Assembly (NCBI GenBank): GCA_947626965.1
Contig: CANQUH010000015.1
Location: 1 to 40,760 of the forward strand
From: an uncultured Lachnospiraceae bacterium
Lineage (GTDB): Bacteria; Bacillota; Clostridia; Lachnospirales; Lachnospiraceae
DNA: 40,760 bases
Direction: 5' to 3'
Below, in pieces: positions 33,264-40,760 of this stretch. The notes beneath the pieces are model-generated. The model was not told where the DNA came from, made no database searches, and saw only the letters and a list, made by a program, of their open reading frames with translations. The first letter of the stretch is position 1; every line of letters begins with the position of its first letter. A program made the translations under genes and the position numbers.

Positions 33264-34463
33264 ATGAAATATATTGTCATACTGGGTGATGGAATGAGTG
33301 ACGAGCCGGTAGAGCAGCTCGGGGGAAAGACGCCGCTTGAGGCCGCAGTGACTCCGGCGATGGACGAGCTTGCCGCCAGTTCGGAAATTGGACTGCTGCA
33401 TACGATTCCGGAGGGGATGAAGCCGGGAAGCGACACAGCCAATCTTGCCGTGATGGGTTATGACCCGAAAAAATACTATACAGGGCGTTCTCCGCTTGAG
33501 GCGCTTAGCATCGGCGTGCCGATGGAGGAGACGGACGTGGCGTTTCGCTGCAACATCGTGACCCTGTCCGAAAATGAACCTTACGAGGAGAAGACAATCA
33601 TCGATCACAGCTCAGACGAGATCAGCACGGAGGATGCCGCGGTGCTTCTGGACGCCGTGCGCGCGGAGCTTGAGGATGAAAATTATCAGTTTTATGTCGG
33701 GACGAGCTACCGCCATTGCCTGATCTGGAAAAACGGCAGGGTGGTGCCGCTGTCGGCGCCGCACGATCATCTCGGGGAATTTGCGGGATCATATCTTCCA
33801 GAAGATGAGACGCTGCGCAGGATGCAGAAGAGAAGCTATGAGATTCTCTCGCAGCATCCGATCAACCTTGCGCGCAAGGCAAAAGGACTGAATCCGGCGA
33901 ACAGCCTGTGGTTCTGGGGAGCAGGCACACGCCCGATGCTTTCCTCCTTTGAGGAACTTTACGGAAAGAAAGGCGTCATGATTTCCGCGGTTGACCTGCT
34001 CAAGGGAATCGCGGTCGGCGCGGGAATGCGCAATATCATAGTGCCGGGGGCGAACGGCGGACTCAACACCAATTACGAGGGGAAAGCGCAGGCTGCTGTG
34101 GACGCTCTGCTGAAAGAGGGCGCGGACTTCGCGTACATCCATCTGGAAGCGCCGGATGAGATGGGGCACCAGGGGAGTCTGGAGCGTAAGATAAAATCAA
34201 TCGAGAATCTGGATCAGAGGATCGTCCGGATCGTGAAAGAGCAGATGGACGCGTCAGGAGAGCCGTACCGCATGTTGATTCTGCCGGATCATCCGACGCC
34301 GCTTCGAATCCGCACGCACAGCTCCGAGCCGGTTCCGTATCTGCTCTACGACAGCACGAAGCCGCTGGAGTCGCATCTGCTTTACAACGAGAAGGACGCG
34401 AAGAAGAGCGGCATTTACCGCGAGCACGGATATGAGATGATGGGGTATCTGTTATCGCGCTGA
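33264..34463 (+). CDS. apgM: Cofactor-independent phosphoglycerate mutase-like protein (ApgM family), possible homoserine kinase analogue
   Basis: A 399-residue member of the alkaline-phosphatase superfamily, archaeal-type phosphoglycerate mutase branch (COG3635). The N-terminal metal site GDGMSDEP and the nucleophile region KPGSDTANLAVMGYDP are seen, as are the C-terminal metal-binding motifs EAPDEMGHQG and LPDHPTPLRIRTH. AGAGGGG precedes the ATG. Bacterial homologues beside threonine-biosynthesis genes have been proposed to replace homoserine kinase. The position directly after hom, with no thrB in the window, favours phosphorylation of homoserine over glycolysis. Both activities remain possible, and the symbol names the family only. 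Confidence 0.85.
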   Translation: MKYIVILGDGMSDEPVEQLGGKTPLEAAVTPAMDELAASSEIGLLHTIPEGMKPGSDTANLAVMGYDPKKYYTGRSPLEALSIGVPMEETDVAFRCNIVTLSENEPYEEKTIIDHSSDEISTEDAAVLLDAVRAELEDENYQFYVGTSYRHCLIWKNGRVVPLSAPHDHLGEFAGSYLPEDETLRRMQKRSYEILSQHPINLARKAKGLNPANSLWFWGAGTRPMLSSFEELYGKKGVMISAVDLLKGIAVGAGMRNIIVPGANGGLNTNYEGKAQAAVDALLKEGADFAYIHLEAPDEMGHQGSLERKIKSIENLDQRIVRIVKEQMDASGEPYRMLILPDHPTPLRIRTHSSEPVPYLLYDSTKPLESHLLYNEKDAKKSGIYREHGYEMMGYLLSR

Positions 34464-34477
34464 TCGGGGAACAGTTT

Positions 34478-34550
34478 TGCGTTCCGTTTCGGTCGATACT
34501 AAGCGTGCGCCTCTGGCGCACAGCATCTCTGCATAGAGACAAAACTTTTA
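34478..34550 (+). repeat. Structured intergenic repeat (copy 2)
   Basis: GTGCGCC/GGCGCAC (34505-34511 with 34515-34521) corresponds to the hairpin at 13422-13438, with matching flanks (CCGTT..CGGTCG, CAGCA.CTCT). Its end, CTCTGCATAGAGAC followed by AAAACTTT, matches the end of the 220-bp units at 30663-31102. It therefore links the two repeat types. Confidence 0.55.
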
Positions 34551-34554
34551 CAAT

Positions 34555-34607
34555 AAACCGCCCATATCAGAGAAATGTGAGAAATTTCCTGATATGGACG
34601 GTTTTTT
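34555..34607. terminator. Terminator after the apgM-like gene
   Basis: ACCGCCCATATCAG pairs with CTGATATGGACGGT with one mismatch, followed by TTTTTT. It ends the threonine-type operon and may also serve the converging DUF975 gene. Confidence 0.88.
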
Positions 34608-34626
34608 CATACGCGGGCCGTATATA

Positions 34627-35430
34627 TCAGTTAAATGGCTCATCCTGTGAGTCCTCTGATTCATAAGCGGAGGACTCGGAATATTCCTGTTTTTCTTCTT
34701 CTGCGGAAATCAGATTCAGATAGAACTGTGTGCTTGTCGTGGTCATGTACGGACTAATCCAGATCATTCCAATTCCAAAGCTTAAAAAGCCGAGCAGCAG
34801 GATCCCGAGAAAGCTCAGCTGCAGGCGGAAATACCTCAGCTTGCTTCCGTTCATCATCCGCTGACTCTCACGCAGAAGCTCACGTGACGTTTTCCATGGA
34901 CTGTCAGCATAGAGATAGGGAAACATTGCGTAACCAAGCGTGAGCCGAAAATATCCCGCGATGCAGAGCGGAACTGCGGCGAGAAGTCCGATGCCCCAGA
35001 GCGCATTTCCGGAGCGAAGCGCCAGGACAAGCAGGACTGAGGGAACTGCCGAGCAGAAAATGGTGGCGGCCGCTATGACCGCGAAGTATCCGCTAATGTG
35101 TTCCGGCCGGTGGGTGAAACCGAAAAACAGGTCCTTGAACTGGAAGGTTCTTCCGCGGCAGATGTTCAGGTAGAGGAACATGGAGCCGACGGAGAGGATT
35201 GTTGAAAACAGCCGGATGATGATCTGACAGACTGCCCAGGGAATTGAGAAGACGATGGAACCGTCCGCCGCGATCCCGAATCCGGAAGAGGGGAACGCCA
35301 TGCCGATAATTTCCTCGAAAATCATGTTCAGCATGATTTCTGCAAGAAAAACGTAGGCCATGAACCCCCATTTTCCAAGAAGGACAGCTCTGGCGCTGCT
35401 TTTAAGTTCTGCGGTAGATGCTTTATTCAT
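34627..35430 (-). CDS. DUF975 family integral membrane protein
   Basis: A 267-residue membrane protein matching the DUF975 pattern: an N-terminal cytoplasmic helix (STAELKSSARAVLLGKWG), about six hydrophobic segments, and the conserved loop FGFTHRPEHISGYF near residues 103-116. The block YAMFPYLYADSPWKTSRELLRESQRMMNGSKLRYFRL lies near residues 167-203. The C-terminal tail (EEEKQEYSESSAYESEDSQDE) is highly acidic. The function of this family is unknown. It lies 112 bases after the upstream minus-strand membrane protein gene and may be co-transcribed with it. Confidence 0.85.
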   Translation of the reverse strand: MNKASTAELKSSARAVLLGKWGFMAYVFLAEIMLNMIFEEIIGMAFPSSGFGIAADGSIVFSIPWAVCQIIIRLFSTILSVGSMFLYLNICRGRTFQFKDLFFGFTHRPEHISGYFAVIAAATIFCSAVPSVLLVLALRSGNALWGIGLLAAVPLCIAGYFRLTLGYAMFPYLYADSPWKTSRELLRESQRMMNGSKLRYFRLQLSFLGILLLGFLSFGIGMIWISPYMTTTSTQFYLNLISAEEEKQEYSESSAYESEDSQDEPFN

Positions 35431-35542
35431 ATATGTTTGCCTCCTGAAGGGGAAATGTCATGTGAAAGTCCCCGACTGTCCTGCAGAGGGATAATACCCT
35501 CACTGGAGAGGGGGGAATTTCTGAATTTTGCACTGGTGCGAT

Positions 35543-36223
35543 CTATATGTACTCGCTTCCTGAGGGACCCGTCCGGCTGCCTCCTCCCGGTTCGGAACCG
35601 CCGAAATCATACCAGTAAGAAAAGATGTCGTCCATATCCGGCAGGGCGTCGTTTCCGCTGTCCGGCAGGGAGCCGCCGTTATCCGGCAGAGTATTGCCGT
35701 CTTCGTGCGGCAGAACACTGCCGTCTTCCGGCAGGCCTTCACCGTTTCCATAGTATTTGTTGAAGTATTCGTTGGCGCGTTTGTCGTCGTCCGGCACGGA
35801 ATCTGGAGCGTTATCCTCTTTTTCATCTTTGCCGTCTCCGAAATAATCGTCAAACTCAACGTCGAGCCCCAGCTCCTGCGCATAATAGTCGAACATGTAT
35901 TCCAGCTGGCTGCGCATTTCCGGATTTGTCATTACCGTATAGACAGCTATGACTGTTGTCACAACAGAGGCAGTGATGCCAATGACCGATACAAAAACGG
36001 CGATCCTGCCTTTACCTGTGAGCCGTCTGTTGCGGCCGCGGGAGAGCAGTGCGAGCAGGATGGAAAGCGCTCCGGCAGGAACCGCGATATAAAACATGAG
36101 ACTGCTGAATATGGAGAGAAAGGCAAGGATAAAAGACGCCGTGGACATGGCGCTGCTGTACTCCATTCCAGGGGTATTGGGCCCATAATAGTCATCGTAA
36201 TTGTTACGTCTGTCAAAAAACAT
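35543..36223 (-). CDS. Membrane protein with acidic Pro/Gly-rich tail (DUF4190-like)
   Basis: A 226-residue protein with two hydrophobic segments (about 30-60 and 78-100) flanking a basic loop (SRGRNRRLTGKGR), the arrangement of DUF4190-like proteins. About 125 residues follow, very acidic and repetitive: LPEDGSVLPHEDGNTLPDNG and further LPD.G units. A Tyr/Asp-rich N-terminus (DRRNNYDDYYGPN) precedes the first helix. The ATG at 36223 is 7 bases after GAAAGGAG; the TTG two codons earlier is less likely. No function is known. The tail is probably disordered and may be extracellular or a binding platform. Confidence 0.75.
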   Translation of the reverse strand: MFFDRRNNYDDYYGPNTPGMEYSSAMSTASFILAFLSIFSSLMFYIAVPAGALSILLALLSRGRNRRLTGKGRIAVFVSVIGITASVVTTVIAVYTVMTNPEMRSQLEYMFDYYAQELGLDVEFDDYFGDGKDEKEDNAPDSVPDDDKRANEYFNKYYGNGEGLPEDGSVLPHEDGNTLPDNGGSLPDSGNDALPDMDDIFSYWYDFGGSEPGGGSRTGPSGSEYI

Positions 36224-36497
36224 GGACAAACTCCTTTCGTAAGAAATCTGCTGTCCGGGGATCCAAAAAAGAATTACCCCATGCCGCTGTGCCGGTCAGA
36301 CAGAGGTATACGGTATTCTTTGCGGCTGTCTCAGCAAAAAATTCTGAGAAGAAACAGCGTAAACAGCATAACCGTATGGTAGCACAAAGGAGAATTTTTG
36401 ACAAGTGTGCAGGGATGCGTTTCCTGGCGTTGATAAGGGATATTTTTGGGAGTTTATCTGCCGTGCGGGGCAGCGGAGAAGCGCCGCCATATTTGTC

Positions 36498-36526
36498 TTG
36501 CGGGAAACGACGTGTTGTGTTAAACT
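36498..36526 (+). promoter_or_regulatory. Possible tex promoter
   Basis: TTGCGG (36498-36503), 17-base spacer, TAAACT (36521-36526) in the 510-base gap before tex. TTGACA at 36398 has no matching -10 box at the right distance. Moderate match only. Confidence 0.45.
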
Positions 36527-36560
36527 GACAGCCGGATATACGCTCCGCGAGGATGCGCAG

Positions 36561-36630
36561 GGATTCGGAGCCGAAGATGTCTGCTGACGCAGACCCGAAT
36601 CCCGCGCGCAAAACTCGCAAGCGAGTTTTG
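36561..36630 (+). other. Stacked hairpins in the tex leader
   Basis: GGATTCGG/CCGAATCC (36561-36568 with 36595-36602) encloses GTCTGC/GCAGAC (36579-36594). Immediately after comes a 10-bp hairpin, CAAAACTCGC/GCGAGTTTTG, at 36609-36630. The rest of 36224-36733 shows nothing else I recognise. The structure may be a leader RNA element or another intergenic repeat. Confidence 0.6.
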
Positions 36631-36733
36631 AATCAAAAAATAATACTCTCAGAAATAGATGGGAAAGTATTCTTTCCGGAATCCCGCATCAGAGCTTGCG
36701 GGTAAGTTTTGAAGCAGAAAGGAATTATAAGAT

Positions 36734-38878
36734 ATGGATATTATAAAGGCACTTGCGCAGGAACTTGAAATCAGGCCGCAGCAGGCGGAGGCGGCTGTGA
36801 AGCTGATCGACGAAGGAAACACGATCCCTTTTATCGCGCGGTACCGCAAGGAGGCGACCGGTGAGCTCAACGACGAGGTGCTCAGAAAGCTGAATGAGCG
36901 TCTTGCCTATCTGCGTAATCTTGAGGAGAAGAAAGCGCAGGTAATTTCCGTGATCGAGGAGCAGGGCAAGCTGACACCGGAACTCCGCAAGCAGATCGAG
37001 GAAGCTCAGACACTGGTTGTGGTGGAAGATCTGTACCGTCCGTACCGGCCGAAGCGGAGGACGAGGGCCACGATCGCGAAGGAGAAGGGGCTGGAACCGC
37101 TGGCGAATCTGATTCTTCTGCAGTCGCTGAAAAGGCCGGCGCTTGAGGAGGCGGCGGCCTATGTATCGGAAGAAAAAGGCGTGTCCACAGCGGAGGACGC
37201 GCTTGCCGGAGCGAAGGATATTCTCGCGGAGTCCGTCTCCGACGAGGCAAATTACCGCAGCCGGATCCGCAGCATGACGATGAAGGAAGGTCTTCTGACG
37301 AGCGAGGCGAAGGACGAGAAAGCGCAGTCGGTCTACGAGATGTATTATCATTACTCGGAGCTGGCGGCAAAGGCGGCGGGACACCGGATTCTGGCGCTGA
37401 ACCGCGGGGAGAAGGAAAAATTCCTCACAGTAAAGATTGAGGCGCCGGAAGATAAAATTCTGCTCTATCTGCAGAAGCAGGTAATTAAAAAAGACAATCC
37501 CTATACCTCACCGGTGCTGCGCGAGGTTGTGGAGGACAGCTATAAGCGTTTGATCGCTCCGGCAATCGAGCGGGAAATCCGCAATGAACTGACTGAGAAG
37601 GCGGAGGACGGCGCAATCGCCGTATTTGGAAAAAATCTGGAGCAGCTGCTTTTGCAGCCGCCGATTGCAGGGCAGGTCGTGCTCGGCTGGGACCCGGCGT
37701 TCCGCACCGGCTGCAAGCTGGCAGTTGTGGACGCGACCGGCAAGGTGCTCGACACGACAGTCGTGTATCCGACTGCGCCGACAAACGAGGCGAAGATCCG
37801 CGCGGCAAAGGATACCGTGAAAAAGCTGATCGAAAAATACGGAATCACACTGATCTCTCTTGGAAATGGAACCGCCTCCCGCGAGTCGGAGCAGGTGATC
37901 GTTGATATGCTGAAGGAAGTGCCGCAGAAGGTGGCGTATGTGATCACGAATGAGGCCGGCGCTTCCGTCTATTCCGCGAGCAAGCTGGCGACCGAGGAGT
38001 TTCCGAATTTTGACGTGGGGCAGAGGAGCGCGGCTTCAATCGCGCGCAGAGTGCAGGATCCGCTCGCGGAGCTGGTAAAGATCGATCCGAAGTCGATCGG
38101 TGTCGGTCAGTATCAGCACGATATGAATCAGAAAAAACTTGGGGAAGCGCTCGACGGCGTTGTGGAGGACAGCGTGAACCGGGTCGGTGTGGATCTGAAC
38201 ACGGCGTCTGCGCCTCTGATGGAGCATATTTCAGGCATCACAAAAACGATCGCGAAGAACATTGTCGCCTACCGTGAAGCGAACGGAAGGTTTGTGACTA
38301 GACGTGAGCTGCTGAAAGTTCCAAAACTTGGACCGAAGGCGTTTGAACAGTGCGCCGGTTTTATGCGGATCAGCGGCGGGAAAGAAGCGCTCGACGCGAC
38401 AAGCATTCATCCTGAAAGTTATGAGGCCGCGAAAAAGCTGCTGTCTGAGCTTGGCTATACGGAGGACTGGATCACAGAGACAGGAGCGAAGTCAGTATAC
38501 ATCAAAGATTATAAAAAGATGGCAGAGAAGCTCGGCATCGGCGAGCCGACGCTGCGCGATATTGTAAAAGAGCTGTGCAAGCCGGGACGCGACCCGCGCG
38601 ACGAGATGCCGCAGCCGATTCTGCGCACGGACGTGCTTGAGATGAAAGATCTGAAAGAGGGGATGATCCTGAAAGGGACGGTCCGCAATGTCATTGACTT
38701 CGGTGCGTTTGTCGATATCGGCGTTCATCAGGACGGGCTGGTTCATGTCTCCCAGCTCTCCAGCAAAAAGTTTGTGAAACATCCGCTCGAGGTGGTAAGC
38801 GTCGGGGACATCGTGGAAGTAAAGGTTCTGAGCGTGGACCTGCAGAAGAAGAGGATTGCGCTGACGATGAAGCTGTGA
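36734..38878 (+). CDS. tex: Tex-family RNA-binding transcription accessory protein
   Basis: A 714-residue protein with the full Tex layout: an N-terminal helical domain (FIARYRKEATGELNDEVLRKL near residues 36-56), the YqgF/RNase-H-like domain (VVLGWDPAFRTGCKLAVVD near 315-334), helix-hairpin-helix repeats (VGVDLNTASAPLMEHISGI; LLKVPKLGPKAFEQCAGF) and a C-terminal S1 domain (about 640-714, GMILKGTVRNVIDFGAFVDIG). Tex binds nucleic acid and supports transcription of difficult or toxin genes in several bacteria. The ATG at 36734 follows AAAGGAA by about 9 bases. It appears monocistronic. Confidence 0.95.
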   Translation: MDIIKALAQELEIRPQQAEAAVKLIDEGNTIPFIARYRKEATGELNDEVLRKLNERLAYLRNLEEKKAQVISVIEEQGKLTPELRKQIEEAQTLVVVEDLYRPYRPKRRTRATIAKEKGLEPLANLILLQSLKRPALEEAAAYVSEEKGVSTAEDALAGAKDILAESVSDEANYRSRIRSMTMKEGLLTSEAKDEKAQSVYEMYYHYSELAAKAAGHRILALNRGEKEKFLTVKIEAPEDKILLYLQKQVIKKDNPYTSPVLREVVEDSYKRLIAPAIEREIRNELTEKAEDGAIAVFGKNLEQLLLQPPIAGQVVLGWDPAFRTGCKLAVVDATGKVLDTTVVYPTAPTNEAKIRAAKDTVKKLIEKYGITLISLGNGTASRESEQVIVDMLKEVPQKVAYVITNEAGASVYSASKLATEEFPNFDVGQRSAASIARRVQDPLAELVKIDPKSIGVGQYQHDMNQKKLGEALDGVVEDSVNRVGVDLNTASAPLMEHISGITKTIAKNIVAYREANGRFVTRRELLKVPKLGPKAFEQCAGFMRISGGKEALDATSIHPESYEAAKKLLSELGYTEDWITETGAKSVYIKDYKKMAEKLGIGEPTLRDIVKELCKPGRDPRDEMPQPILRTDVLEMKDLKEGMILKGTVRNVIDFGAFVDIGVHQDGLVHVSQLSSKKFVKHPLEVVSVGDIVEVKVLSVDLQKKRIALTMKL

Positions 38879-38902
38879 CGGGATCTGTCCGGCAGAGTCC
38901 GG

Positions 38903-39080
38903 GGCCGGAAGAGGCGCAGAAGGACAGAAAAGTCGGAAGCCGGTGAAACGCACGGGAACAAGGAAAATGGCCGAAAGAAACACAGAAGGACGGAAAAACT
39001 GGGAGCCGGAAAAGTGCATGGAAACAGAGGAAAGCAGCCGGAAGAGACGCAGAAGGACAGAAAAGCCGGGAATCCGAGAA
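38903..39080 (+). repeat. Degenerate 66-67-bp tandem repeat, about 2.7 copies
   Basis: Units start near 38903, 38969 and 39036, each with a GGCCGGAAGAGRCGCAGAAG-like opening followed by GACAGAAAA..C.GGAA. The stretch is purine-rich and fills the gap between tex and the MATE gene. An in-frame ATG at 39014 lies inside it but lacks a ribosome site. Function unknown; copy number may vary. Confidence 0.75.
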
Positions 39081-39097
39081 TAGTGGGAGGAATCTGG

Positions 39098-40501
39098 ATG
39101 GCAGCTGCAGAAAAACATGCCGCGAAAGAAGCCGCGGCGCAGAACACGGAATTATTTGAGAGAATGCCGGTGCCGTCGGCGGTCAGGATCATGGCCGTCC
39201 CGACGATCATCGGCCAGCTGATCGTACTGATCTATAATATGGCGGATACCTTTTTCATCGGGAGGACCAACAACCCGTACATGGTAGCGGGCGCTTCGCT
39301 GATCCTGCCGGTATTCAACATCTCGCTGTCTCTTGCCGGACTGGCCGGAGCAGGAGGAGGCGCGCTGATCTCGCGTCTGCTTGGCCAAAAGAGGGTGGAG
39401 GAGGCAAGAAAGGTCTACAGCTTCAGTATCTGGCTGTCCATATTGATTGCGGGAATCTTTTCTGTGGCAGTCGGACTGTTTATGGAGCCGTTGATGCATC
39501 TGCTGGGCGCTGATCACAACACTTATGAATATGCGCATGTTTACGCGGCCTGCGTGATCGGTCTTGGGGGTATTCCGACCGTGCTTTCCAATGTGCTCTC
39601 AACAATGCTCCGCAGCGTCGGGGAGTCGAAGAAGGCGGGCTTCGGGATCACGATGGGCGGAGTGATCAACATCGTGCTGGATCCGCTGTTCATGTTTGTT
39701 CTGATGCCTTCAGGAATGGAGATTGCGGGAGCGGGCATCGCGACCTGCCTTTCCAACTGTATTTCCTGCCTCTATTTTATCATTATGATCTGGAAGCTGG
39801 GGCCGGATTCCGTGCTGAAGCTCTGCAGACCTGCCCGGCTGCCGGAACCGTCGAGCATCGCTCAGATTTTTGGCGTTGGTATCCCGTCCTGCGTCGCGAC
39901 GTTCCTGTTCGACCTGGACTATATTGTCATTGACCGCCTGATGTCCGGCTACAATGGGATTGCGCTTGCGGCAGTCGGTATTGTGCTGAAGGCGGAACGT
40001 CTTCCGCTGAATGTAGGCATTGGCATCTGTCAGGGAATGATGCCGATCGTGGCTTACAATTATTCCGCGAAAAACTATGACAGGATGCGGGAGACAATCC
40101 GTTTTTCCAGAAGACTCGGTCTCGTATGCGCGGTTGTCAGTATCACGCTGTATGAGATCTTCTCGCCGTCCATTATGCGTTTTTTCATCGCGGACGCGCA
40201 GACAGTCAGCCTTGGAACGGGCTTTCTGCGGATTCGCAGCCTCGCGACGATCCTGATGTTTATGAGTTTCTTCCATGTCTATCTGTTCAACAGCTACGGC
40301 AGGGGGAAGGAGGCGCTTTTTCTCGGCATCATGCGCTGGGCCGTGTTCAACATCCCGATGCTCTTTATCCTGAACGCTGTGTTCGGGATCTATGGGATTG
40401 TCTGGGCGCAGTTTGCCGCGGATGTGCTGACTGTCGCTCTGTCGGTGTATGTCCATGAGCGGTATCAGAGGAGGCTGGCGGAGATATCCGTGGCATCATG
40501 A
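39098..40501 (+). CDS. MATE family efflux transporter
   Basis: A 467-residue MATE exporter of about 12 helices. It resembles MepA-like or uncharacterised Firmicute MATE proteins (MPVPSAVRIMAVPTIIGQLIVLIYNMADTFFIGR, then FNISLSLAGLAGAGGGALISRLLGQKR). It is not closely similar to the MATE protein at 7352. The ATG at 39098 follows GGGAGG by 9 bases; the earlier ATG at 39014 adds a charged tail encoded by a tandem repeat and is rejected. No regulator is adjacent. Substrate unknown; sodium- or proton-coupled drug or metabolite export is the family role. Confidence 0.88.
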   Translation: MAAAEKHAAKEAAAQNTELFERMPVPSAVRIMAVPTIIGQLIVLIYNMADTFFIGRTNNPYMVAGASLILPVFNISLSLAGLAGAGGGALISRLLGQKRVEEARKVYSFSIWLSILIAGIFSVAVGLFMEPLMHLLGADHNTYEYAHVYAACVIGLGGIPTVLSNVLSTMLRSVGESKKAGFGITMGGVINIVLDPLFMFVLMPSGMEIAGAGIATCLSNCISCLYFIIMIWKLGPDSVLKLCRPARLPEPSSIAQIFGVGIPSCVATFLFDLDYIVIDRLMSGYNGIALAAVGIVLKAERLPLNVGIGICQGMMPIVAYNYSAKNYDRMRETIRFSRRLGLVCAVVSITLYEIFSPSIMRFFIADAQTVSLGTGFLRIRSLATILMFMSFFHVYLFNSYGRGKEALFLGIMRWAVFNIPMLFILNAVFGIYGIVWAQFAADVLTVALSVYVHERYQRRLAEISVAS

Positions 40502-40599
40502 GGACAAAATCTTTTATTTTTTCAGACTCTTCCGCTCGCGCCCTTCAGGTCAGGTTTATTCAAATACAAAGGTCTGCCGTTTGCAGATTAAACTGCCTG

Positions 40600-40628
40600 T
40601 TGCTTTTTTGAGGGATCTGAGTTATACT
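40600..40628 (+). promoter_or_regulatory. Promoter of the FMN riboswitch transcript
   Basis: TTGCTT (40600-40605), 17-base spacer, TATACT (40623-40628), about 80 bases before the riboswitch. Confidence 0.7.
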
Positions 40629-40705
40629 GTAAATAAGTAAAAGCTTTGCGGTCTGTTTTATGTCATGCAGGCAGGCTTTTGCAGAAATTTATTTAAAATT
40701 TAATC

Positions 40706-40760
40706 AGAAAAGTTCTTCGGGGCAACGTGAAAATCGTGACCGGCGGTATAGTCCGCGAAC
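40706..40760 (+). promoter_or_regulatory. FMN riboswitch (RFN element), truncated by the window end
   Basis: The conserved 5-prime part of the RFN element is present: TTCTTCGGGGCA, a GTGAAAATC.TGACCGGCGG block and AGTCCGCGA. The second half of the aptamer and the expression platform lie beyond 40760. The controlled gene is therefore unseen, but riboflavin biosynthesis genes or a riboflavin transporter (ribU type) are the usual targets. Confidence 0.9.

Overview
The window looks like chromosome from a gut-type Firmicute, most probably a Lachnospiraceae member of the Clostridia, at roughly 50% G+C. The evidence is strong AGGAGG-type ribosome binding sites, B. subtilis-like SecA and RF2, LytTR/GHKL two-component signalling, DUF975 and DUF5058 membrane proteins, BspA-like and Tp47-like surface repeats, and a glycine riboswitch. 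This assignment is inference from gene content; no rRNA or other marker is present.

Layout. (1) 1-8.7 kb is an accessory catabolic and transport block. It holds a sugar-phosphate isomerase-like TIM barrel, an MttB-family methyltransferase without pyrrolysine, a TetR regulator, an MFS carrier, a sodium:solute symporter, a second closely related TetR regulator and a MATE exporter. Two almost identical 41-bp promoter elements precede the second TetR gene and the MATE gene. A perfect palindrome sits just before the first gene. (2) 8.7-11.7 kb holds a secreted Pro/Glu/Thr-repeat protein and an A+T-rich orphan ATPase with a PD-(D/E)XK nuclease-like C-terminus. (3) 11.7-15.2 kb is a glycine-sensing unit: consensus promoter, tandem glycine riboswitch, intrinsic terminator, then an M20 amidohydrolase (hippurate-hydrolase type) and two small polytopic membrane proteins. 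(4) 15.2-19.1 kb has a consensus promoter and three copies of an 18-bp palindrome (MarR-like operators) ahead of a 1153-residue secreted protein. That protein has two ~377-residue tandem repeats, an InlB-type repeat and BspA-like leucine-rich repeats.

(5) 19.1-22.5 kb has two convergent paralogous aquaporins with matching promoters, then glycogen synthase. (6) 22.6-26.6 kb has a GHKL histidine kinase and LytTR response regulator on the minus strand, divergent from a BTAD/SARP-like regulator with a degenerate GGDEF-like tail. (7) 26.7-34.5 kb is core housekeeping: secA, prfB with its programmed +1 frameshift, a 2 x 220-bp structured tandem repeat, then an ACT-domain protein, hom and an ApgM-like protein that together suggest a threonine-branch operon. 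(8) 34.6-40.8 kb has two minus-strand membrane proteins, tex, a degenerate 66-bp tandem repeat, a second MATE exporter, and a promoter plus the first ~55 nt of an FMN riboswitch cut by the window end.

The points most worth pursuing are the glycine riboswitch operon with its poorly characterised membrane pair and uncertain switch direction, the triple palindrome controlling the large surface protein, the shared promoter/operator of the TetR/MATE pair, and the family of structured intergenic repeats. No tRNA, rRNA, CRISPR array, transposase or integrase was seen.
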